Assembly (NCBI GenBank): GCA_905215595.1
Contig: CAJMQZ010000124.1
Coordinates: 1-5,391, forward strand
Reading direction: 5' to 3'
DNA: 5,391 nt
Origin: an uncultured bacterium
GTDB lineage: Bacteria; Bacillota; Clostridia; Oscillospirales; Ruminococcaceae
Each line of letters starts with the position of its first letter. Within the stretch, counting starts at the first letter, position 1. Both the position numbers and the translations under genes were made by a program. This document shows positions 1-4,355 of the stretch, in pieces. The notes beneath the pieces were generated by a model. It searched no databases and had not been told where the DNA came from. It saw nothing but the letters and a program-made list of their open reading frames with translations.

Positions 1-152
1 GCGACCTGACCGTTGCTCAGTACACCGCTAAGGTCGCTAAGGATCTGGGCGGCGAGATCAAGATCGTCAAGTTCGCCCGCTTTGTCAAGGGTGAGGGTCT
101 GGAGAAGCGTGCTGATGACTTCGCATCTGAAGTTGCAAGCATGGTGAAGTAA
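1..152 (+). CDS. tsf: Elongation factor Ts, C-terminal end (5' cut by window)
   Basis: This is the final 49 codons of EF-Ts; the reading frame starts at base 3 and the TAA stop is at 150-152. EF-Ts is the cytosolic guanine-nucleotide exchange factor that recycles EF-Tu from its GDP to its GTP form during translation. The visible protein starts DLTVAQYTAKVAKDLGG and carries the family's C-terminal signature: a short beta strand (KIVKFARF), then a VKGEGLEKR stretch matching the 'RFEVGEGIEK' segment of the E. coli protein, then a final amphipathic helix ending in ASMVK. No frame break is visible. The upstream part of the gene, and any rpsB partner usual for this locus, lie outside the window. 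A strong terminator follows 18 bases after the stop, so tsf is the last gene of its transcript. Confidence 0.93.
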   Translation, partial: DLTVAQYTAKVAKDLGGEIKIVKFARFVKGEGLEKRADDFASEVASMVK

Positions 153-170
153 TTTAAACTTCCAAAGACA

Positions 171-220
171 AAAGGGGAGCCGCAGTACCTGTAACAGGGT
201 GCTGCGGCTCCTTTTTGTTT
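171..220 (+). terminator. Intrinsic terminator after tsf, probably bidirectional
   Basis: Bases 176-190 pair continuously with 197-211 (15 pairs, two of them G-U) around the six-base loop GTAACA. The core arms are GGAGCCGCAG and CTGCGGCTCC. The stem is followed by TTTTTGTTT at 212-220, and the AAA at 171-173 can pair with the start of that T run. Read on the minus strand, the same stem is followed by CCTTTTGTCTTT, so it may also stop leftward transcription from the convergent gene. Confidence 0.93.
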
Positions 221-227
221 GTGAAAA

Positions 228-262
228 TGCAATACCGGGCAGCCTGCGGGCTGCCCGGTATT
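228..262 (-). terminator. Intrinsic terminator of the GDPD gene
   Basis: A perfect 14-base inverted repeat (231-244 with 249-262) encloses a four-base loop (245-248). The arms are AATACCGGGCAGCC and GGCTGCCCGGTATT. It lies 15 bases past the stop codon of the leftward gene. On the minus strand the stem ends in ATT and is followed by GCATTTT, a short and imperfect T run. The plus-strand side has no T run directly after the stem, so it is assigned to the leftward gene. Confidence 0.82.
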
Positions 263-277
263 ACTGTATAAATCTTC

Positions 278-2230
278 TTACGCTTCGTCCAAAACCTCTT
301 CGGGATCCTCAATGGCGTCCTCGATAGTCTCCTCGACCTCCATCGTTTCTTCAGCATCGGGGGCGGCAAACAGCTCTTGGATTTGATCCCGCAGCCAGAG
401 CAGGCGGTTGTCCAAAGCCTTGTCCCGTGCCAGCAGCGGCGCAATGATCTCGGGCTTGTCGGTGATCAGGTCATCCACACCCAACTGCAACAGCTTTTCG
501 GCATCCTGCTGGCGGTTGACGGTCCATGCCGAGATGGTCTTGCCGCGCAGATGGATCTGCTGCACCATACCGGCGGTGATAAAGGTGGATTCTACGCTGA
601 AAAAGTCTGCGGCAGGCAGGTCGTAGTAGGTGCCCACGCCCAGCGCCAGAATATACCCTGTGGTAATGTCCGGGTCCAGCTCCTTCACCTTGCATAGGGT
701 CTCGTAGCTTTGAGAGGTGACCACGCAGTCCGCGCCGTAGTCGTATGCGTGGATCAGCCGCACTGTTTCGGCCTCCAATGTCGGCGTAAAGGTGCTGGGT
801 TTGATCTCGATGTTCAGCTCAGTCTTGCCCTTGCACAGCGCCAGAACCTCCTCCAGCGTGGGAATATAGGCACCTGTAAACTGCCGATGGAACCAGCGCC
901 CGGCATCCAGCTGCTGCACCTGTGCATAGGGCAGATCATAGATGTTGGCGTTGCAGCCGGTACATCGGCGCAGGCTGGTATCATGGGTCACCACGGCTAC
1001 GCCGTCAGCAGTCATCTGCACGTCCAGCTCAATGCGGGGACTGCCATCTTCCAGCGCGGCCTCGAAGGCAGCCATGGTGTTCTCCGGCGCACGGGAGGAA
1101 TAACCCCGGTGGTAGGTGATCACCGGGTCGGCAAGACCCAGAACGCTTTGCAGCGGCTGCGTTTGCGGGAACAGCAGATACACCGCTGCCACGCCGCAGG
1201 TGACCAGCGCGGCGCAGGCCATCATTCCTGCCAGCACCGTCTGTTCGCGGTGCGGGGCAGGGGATGCACTGCAAATGGTCGGCTGCGCGGTATCTGGCTG
1301 GCGGGTCGTTTTGTACAGTACCTCGGTAAGGGTACTCTGCGCCGCCGTCATGGCACAGTCCATAAGCAGACAAAGGAACGGAAGCTCGATCAGCAGCGCC
1401 GCGCGGGAAAGTGCCAGCAGAGCAGCAGTGCTGGCAAAGCCGACACCAAGAATGACGCAATAAAATAGCGTTGCACCGCACAGCAGCATCAGTCCGGTGC
1501 GCGCAGCAGCGGTCAGAATCCAGCGCAGTGTCAGCGCAAACAGCTGCCCGGCGCGGCTGCACAAAACCCGCAGACTCTCCGCAAATGCACAGCCAAAGCT
1601 TTTACGTTCCAGCAGGAATTTTGGCAGCACTACAAGTCCGTCCAGCAGCAGCGCCAGCACACAAAGCACTGCCAGAGCAAATAGAAAACGATTGGCAGCG
1701 CGCGCTTTCAGCAGCCCCCAGAGATATTCCGGCACGGCAAACTGGGCCAGATGGTTTGCTGCCAGAAAAAAGTTCGTCAACGGGATCAGGGCAACGCCAT
1801 ACAGCAGCAGCGGGAGGTTCTGCGGCAGAAACACCCGCACAAGGCTGCGAAAGGCATCCCGGAACACCGCCCCCGCCCGCAGCGGTTCGCCGTGCCGCAT
1901 CCGCGTCAATAGTTGCAGCATCGCGGCGATTTCATACAGGCTCCAGAAGGCTGCCAGTACCGCCAGCACAGCAATGCATCCGATGATGGCAGGGGAGGCA
2001 AAGATGCGGGATGCAGTTTTGTTGTTGAGGTAGCGGATGGGCGCGAACCGCAGCGTCAGCGCCCAGATCAGCTGCAATACCGGTACGAACAGGAGATTTG
2101 TCAGTACCTTATAAAACAACAGAAAAAGCAGAAATACCCGTCCTTTTGGCGAAAGCAGGGATCGGGCGGCATCGTGCAGGGAGCGGTAGATCTGCTCCTG
2201 CTGCCGGAACTTGGCGGAGAATCGCTTCAA
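278..2230 (-). CDS. Membrane-anchored glycerophosphodiester phosphodiesterase
   Basis: The protein has 650 residues and two parts. The N-terminal part (about 30-355) has hydrophobic stretches near residues 31-60, 80-108, 132-158, 181-203, 245-263, 267-292 and 332-354, and resembles the GPDPase membrane domain family. The C-terminal part (about 370-605) is a GDPD TIM-barrel domain, which hydrolyses glycerophosphodiesters to glycerol-3-phosphate and an alcohol. Seen directly: HRG at 374-376, PENT at 382-385, E401 and D403 in ELDVQ, H416 in THD, and the EIKP motif at 475-478. These match the catalytic histidines and metal-binding acids of the family, so it should be active. By family precedent the catalytic domain probably faces outside. 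An acidic tail (625-650, 14 of 26 residues Asp/Glu) ends the protein. The start is TTG at 2230, preceded by AGAGG 11 bases upstream; no in-frame ATG exists between the upstream TAG and this codon. It is monocistronic here and convergent with tsf. Substrate is not determinable from sequence. Confidence 0.88.
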   Translation of the reverse strand: MKRFSAKFRQQEQIYRSLHDAARSLLSPKGRVFLLFLLFYKVLTNLLFVPVLQLIWALTLRFAPIRYLNNKTASRIFASPAIIGCIAVLAVLAAFWSLYEIAAMLQLLTRMRHGEPLRAGAVFRDAFRSLVRVFLPQNLPLLLYGVALIPLTNFFLAANHLAQFAVPEYLWGLLKARAANRFLFALAVLCVLALLLDGLVVLPKFLLERKSFGCAFAESLRVLCSRAGQLFALTLRWILTAAARTGLMLLCGATLFYCVILGVGFASTAALLALSRAALLIELPFLCLLMDCAMTAAQSTLTEVLYKTTRQPDTAQPTICSASPAPHREQTVLAGMMACAALVTCGVAAVYLLFPQTQPLQSVLGLADPVITYHRGYSSRAPENTMAAFEAALEDGSPRIELDVQMTADGVAVVTHDTSLRRCTGCNANIYDLPYAQVQQLDAGRWFHRQFTGAYIPTLEEVLALCKGKTELNIEIKPSTFTPTLEAETVRLIHAYDYGADCVVTSQSYETLCKVKELDPDITTGYILALGVGTYYDLPAADFFSVESTFITAGMVQQIHLRGKTISAWTVNRQQDAEKLLQLGVDDLITDKPEIIAPLLARDKALDNRLLWLRDQIQELFAAPDAEETMEVEETIEDAIEDPEEVLDEA

Positions 2231-2253
2231 GATAGCTTCAACCTCTTTTTCAT
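2227..2253 (-). other. Eight-codon mini-ORF overlapping the GDPD TTG start
   Basis: On the minus strand an ATG at 2253-2251 opens the frame MKKRLKLS and stops at TGA (2229-2227), overlapping the TTG start of the GDPD gene as TTGA. Its AGG codon is part of the ribosome-binding site used for the TTG. It could couple translation of the two frames, or mark a frameshift: one more A in the run after ATG would join this ATG in frame to the GDPD protein. No good ribosome-binding site precedes this ATG. Function is inferred only and it may be chance. Confidence 0.25.
2241..2248 (-). promoter_or_regulatory. Ribosome-binding site supporting the TTG start of GDPD
   Basis: The minus strand reads AAAGAGGT here, with the AGAGG core ending 11 bases before the TTG at 2230. 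The spacing is slightly long. It is the only purine-rich Shine-Dalgarno-like site near the beginning of the open frame, so it decides for TTG over the non-standard codons CTG or ATT further upstream. Confidence 0.55.
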
Positions 2254-2312
2254 TTTTACCGGGCGCTTCGTGTGCGCTGTATAAGTACAGTTTGGCAGAT
2301 CGTCCGGCAATC

Positions 2313-2339
2313 TATGTTTTGTAACCATAGTGTAACATA
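2313..2339. repeat. Repeats overlapping the leftward promoter (possible operator)
   Basis: Two copies of TGTAAC, at 2320-2325 and 2331-2336, start 11 bases apart, about one helical turn. They sit inside a 27-base element with inverted ends TATGTT (2313-2318) and AACATA (2334-2339). The element covers the putative -10 box of the leftward promoter, a position where a repressor would block transcription. No known regulator motif was recognised, and short AT-rich repeats of this size can arise by chance. Confidence 0.35.
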
Positions 2340-2357
2340 AACAGGCAGGAAAGAAAA
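2329..2357 (-). promoter_or_regulatory. Possible extended -10 promoter for the GDPD gene
   Basis: On the minus strand TGTTACACT provides an extended -10 (TGn then TACACT; the hexamer is at 2334-2329). The element 17 bases further upstream, TTTTCT (2357-2352), matches the -35 consensus at only three positions. A start near 2322 would give a leader of about 90 bases before the TTG start codon. This is a pattern match only. Confidence 0.4.
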
Positions 2358-2408
2358 CGCAGCAGGCGGGTGCAGTTTCGCCAAAAAAACCGGGAAAATT
2401 TCTACATC

Positions 2409-2451
2409 CGCAAAATGATGATTTACTTAGATAAAACGCGCAAAACGATGA
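2409..2451. repeat. Spaced 13-base direct repeat upstream of the operon promoter
   Basis: CGCAAAATGATGA (2409-2421) recurs as CGCAAAACGATGA (2439-2451), matching at 12 of 13 bases. The copies start exactly 30 bases apart, close to three helical turns, so both would face the same side of the DNA. They lie about 66 to 108 bases before the -35 box of the carboxyltransferase promoter, a distance compatible with an upstream activator or repressor site. The second copy runs into the small palindrome AACGAT-GA-ATCGTT. No known family operator was recognised. Confidence 0.4.
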
Positions 2452-2516
2452 ATCGTTAAAAATTTGGCTTTCCATAAGCGATGGATGTTGAATCGCATGG
2501 ATTTTTATAGAATCCC

Positions 2517-2545
2517 TTGCATTTTTTTGCCAGCTTCTGTATAAT
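2517..2545 (+). promoter_or_regulatory. Sigma-70/SigA-type promoter of the carboxyltransferase operon
   Basis: TTGCAT (2517-2522) serves as -35, followed by exactly 17 bases and a perfect TATAAT -10 (2540-2545). A transcription start is expected near 2552, giving a leader of about 40 bases that includes a strong ribosome-binding site, AGGAGG at 2578-2583, seven bases before the ATG. A perfect -10 box, optimal spacing and a consensus ribosome site suggest high expression of the three downstream genes. Confidence 0.85.
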
Positions 2546-2590
2546 AAATATAATTTTGAAAGCTCACACAGACAACCAGGAGGTCTAATT

Positions 2591-3910
2591 ATGGCTTCAA
2601 AGATCAATAAGGGAGAAATCCTCGCCAAGTTCTTCGATGACGGGGAGTACACTGCACTGTTTGCTGATGGTGCAGTGAGCGCTGCCTGCGGCTATGCTGC
2701 AGGTCAGCAGGCTTACGCTGTTTATCAGAACGGCGAGGCTGTCACCGTAAAGGATGTTGAAAAGAACATCAAGGTTCTGGAAATGGCTGCACAGACCGGC
2801 TGCCCGGTGGTCACTTTCTATAACTCGGTTGGTGCAAAGCTGGCCGAGGGTCTGGACGTGCTGACCGCCAGCGCAAAGCTGAATGCGCAGATCGCAAAGG
2901 TTTCCGGCGTGATCCCGCAGGTGGCTGTTGTTCTGGGTGTCTGCGGCGGCACCAGCGCACTGAGCGCTGCCAATGCAGATGTCTGCATCATGGCTGAGGG
3001 CGCAGAGCTGTTCTTCACCGCTCCGTTCACCTCTGCTGCCAAGGGCGACAAGGTGGCCGATGCCGGCACCGCAGCCGCCGCTGCAAAGGCTGGCGTGGCC
3101 GCCATTGTGGCACCCACTGCTGAGGAAGCTGCCGAGAAAGCTGCTCACATCGTGGGCCTGCTGCCGGCCAACAACCTGACCGGCCCTGCGATCTTTGAGT
3201 TCGAGCAGCCCACTGCTGCTCTGGCTGCCGGTGCAGAGCCTGCCAAGGCTGCTGCCGCTGTGGTGGACAAGGACAGCACCGTGGAGCTGTATGCAGGCTT
3301 TGGCAAGTCGGTCTACACCGCATTTGCCACCGTCGGCGGCAACGCCGTGGGCGTTGTGACTACCGGCAAGAACCTGTGCCACAACTGCGTGGCCAAGATT
3401 GCCCGCTTTGTGCGCCTGTGCGACGCCTTCAGCGTGCCGGTGGTCACCGTTGTGGACACCGAGGGCTTTGTGCCCAGCGTGAGCGATGACATCGCCGGCG
3501 GCATCCGTGAGGCTGCCCGTCTGGCCGCCACCTACGCCGACGCCACCACCGCAAAGGTCACCGTTCTGGCCGGCAAGGCTGTGGGCCCTGTCTACACCGC
3601 ATTGGCTGCTGCGGACCTGCGCATCGCCGTCACCGGCTGCGTGGTCAGCGCTCTGGAGCCCAGCGCAGCGGTCAGCGTTCTGTACAAGGACGAGATCGAC
3701 GCTTCCGACAACATCATTGCTGCCACCAACGCCAAGGCTGCCGCTTACACCGCAGAGGTGTGCAGCGCTGCCAACGCTGTGGCCTGCGGTGCTGCCGATA
3801 TGGTCTGTGACGCTGCCAATGTGCGCTCCAGCGTGGTGGCAGCCCTGGAACTGCTGAGCACCAAGCGTGCTGCCCGCCTGCCCAAGAAGCACGGCAACAT
3901 GGCTCTGTAA
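2591..3910 (+). CDS. Divergent acyl-CoA carboxyltransferase (MmdA / transcarboxylase 12S-like)
   Basis: This 439-residue protein belongs to the biotin-dependent carboxyl transferase family (PccB, MmdA, GcdA, transcarboxylase 12S), which moves a carboxyl group between biotin and an acyl-CoA. Both crotonase-like halves are recognisable. The N half has LEMAAQTGCPVV, SVGAKLAEG (79-87), SGVIPQ (105-110) and GVCGG (116-120). A LLPANN linker follows. The C half has GFGKS (236-240), FVRLCDAFSVPVVTVVDTEG with GFVP at 292-295, GGI (303-305), and the closing KKHGNMAL (432-439), like the KKHGNIPL end of MmdA. It is shorter than usual MmdA (about 510), lacking much of the N-terminal region, and is very Ala-rich. 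Several signatures differ: SGGAR is SVGAK, PGFLPG is EGFVPS, and KAYGGAY is KAVGPVY. The ATG follows AGGAGG by seven bases. It heads an operon with a biotin carrier and an OadA-type subunit. The family is clear; the CoA substrate, and even activity, are not. Confidence 0.85.
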   Translation: MASKINKGEILAKFFDDGEYTALFADGAVSAACGYAAGQQAYAVYQNGEAVTVKDVEKNIKVLEMAAQTGCPVVTFYNSVGAKLAEGLDVLTASAKLNAQIAKVSGVIPQVAVVLGVCGGTSALSAANADVCIMAEGAELFFTAPFTSAAKGDKVADAGTAAAAAKAGVAAIVAPTAEEAAEKAAHIVGLLPANNLTGPAIFEFEQPTAALAAGAEPAKAAAAVVDKDSTVELYAGFGKSVYTAFATVGGNAVGVVTTGKNLCHNCVAKIARFVRLCDAFSVPVVTVVDTEGFVPSVSDDIAGGIREAARLAATYADATTAKVTVLAGKAVGPVYTALAAADLRIAVTGCVVSALEPSAAVSVLYKDEIDASDNIIAATNAKAAAYTAEVCSAANAVACGAADMVCDAANVRSSVVAALELLSTKRAARLPKKHGNMAL

Positions 3911-3945
3911 GCATCCGAACGTTTTATCTGATACGATTTTGATTT

Positions 3946-3950
3946 GGAGG
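3946..3950 (+). promoter_or_regulatory. Ribosome-binding site that fixes the biotin carrier start
   Basis: GGAGG lies eight bases before the ATG at 3959. An in-frame TTG at 3944 overlaps this site and would add five residues, but it has no ribosome-binding site of its own, so the ATG at 3959 is the start. The 48-base gap after the preceding stop shows no terminator. Confidence 0.85.
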
Positions 3951-3958
3951 ATCCTTCC

Positions 3959-4339
3959 ATGAAGTACTACAATATTACCGTCAATGGCGTTGCTTACAGC
4001 GTTTCCGTTGAGGAGACCGCCGCAGGCGCTGCTCCCGTTGCAGCTCCCGCTGCTCCCGCCGCACCCAAGGCTCCGGCTGCTCCTGCTGCCGCTCCCAAGG
4101 CTGCTGCTCCCGCCGGTGCTGCCGGTGCTGTCGCCGTCAAGGCTCCCATGCCCGGCAACATCCTGGATGTCAAGGTCGCAGCCGGTGCTTCCGTCAAGGC
4201 CGGTGACGTGCTGGTCATCCTCGAGGCCATGAAGATGGAGAACGAGATCGTTGCTCCGCAGGATGGCACCGTTGCTTCCATCAACGTGAACAAGGGCGAT
4301 ACCGTCAACTCCGGTGACGTTCTGGTTTCCATGAACTAA
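3959..4339 (+). CDS. Biotin carboxyl carrier protein (transcarboxylase 1.3S / MmdC / GcdC-like)
   Basis: This 126-residue protein is the mobile biotin carrier that shuttles the carboxyl group between the two carboxyltransferases encoded on either side. An N-terminal strand region (1-20, beginning MKYYNITVNGVAYSV) is typical of 1.3S and decarboxylase gamma-type carriers. Residues 21-57 are a flexible linker made only of Ala, Pro, Gly, Lys and Val. Residues 58-126 form the biotinyl domain: APMPGNI, then EAMKMEN with K92 as the biotinylated lysine 34 residues before the C-terminus, then a second half ending in GDVLVSMN. Length and layout match stand-alone carriers of about 120 to 150 residues; no membrane segment is present. 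Biotin would be attached by a biotin-protein ligase encoded elsewhere. The separate carrier suggests that the next gene does not carry its own biotin domain. Confidence 0.95.
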   Translation: MKYYNITVNGVAYSVSVEETAAGAAPVAAPAAPAAPKAPAAPAAAPKAAAPAGAAGAVAVKAPMPGNILDVKVAAGASVKAGDVLVILEAMKMENEIVAPQDGTVASINVNKGDTVNSGDVLVSMN

Positions 4340-4355
4340 GGAAGAGGTGACTACC

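Larger units (their letters stand above)
2231..2590. other. Divergent intergenic region between GDPD and the carboxyltransferase operon
   Basis: This 360-base stretch has no supported gene. It is more AT-rich than its flanks. From left to right it holds the GDPD leader with its ribosome-binding site, a possible leftward promoter with overlapping repeats (2313-2357), a purine/GC-mixed stretch with a run of seven A (2383-2389), a spaced 13-base direct repeat (2409-2451), three short hairpins (AACGAT/ATCGTT at 2444-2457, GCGAT/ATCGC at 2478-2496, GGATT/AATCC at 2499-2515), and a strong rightward promoter (2517-2545). The last hairpin ends one base before the -35 box, where a regulator or RNA structure could act, but no known operator was recognised. 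Confidence 0.7.

Noticed and set aside
710..1468. A 252-codon open frame on the plus strand opposite the GDPD gene
   Set aside because: It is a shadow of the GDPD coding sequence; the GDPD frame contains all catalytic motifs and this frame shows no family signature.
2365..2382. Small GGCG/CGCC hairpin followed by a run of A, considered as a leftward or rightward terminator
   Set aside because: The stem has only four Watson-Crick pairs plus two G-U pairs, there is no T run after it on the plus strand, and no gene end lies nearby.
2313..2590. Search for a biotin repressor (BirA), FapR or riboswitch signal upstream of the operon
   Set aside because: No inverted GTTAAC-type BirA site, no FapR-like palindrome and no long structured leader: the predicted 5' leader is only about 40 bases.
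2227..2652. A 141-codon open frame on the minus strand across the divergent promoter region
   Set aside because: It spans the rightward promoter, ribosome-binding site and the first codons of the carboxyltransferase, has no ribosome-binding site and no recognisable domain. Only its last eight codons are of interest as a possible leader.
4019..4129. Repetitive GCT/CCC-rich stretch that looks like a DNA tandem repeat
   Set aside because: It encodes the Ala/Pro linker of the biotin carrier (residues 21-57). The low complexity is expected for this hinge and no exact repeat unit persists.
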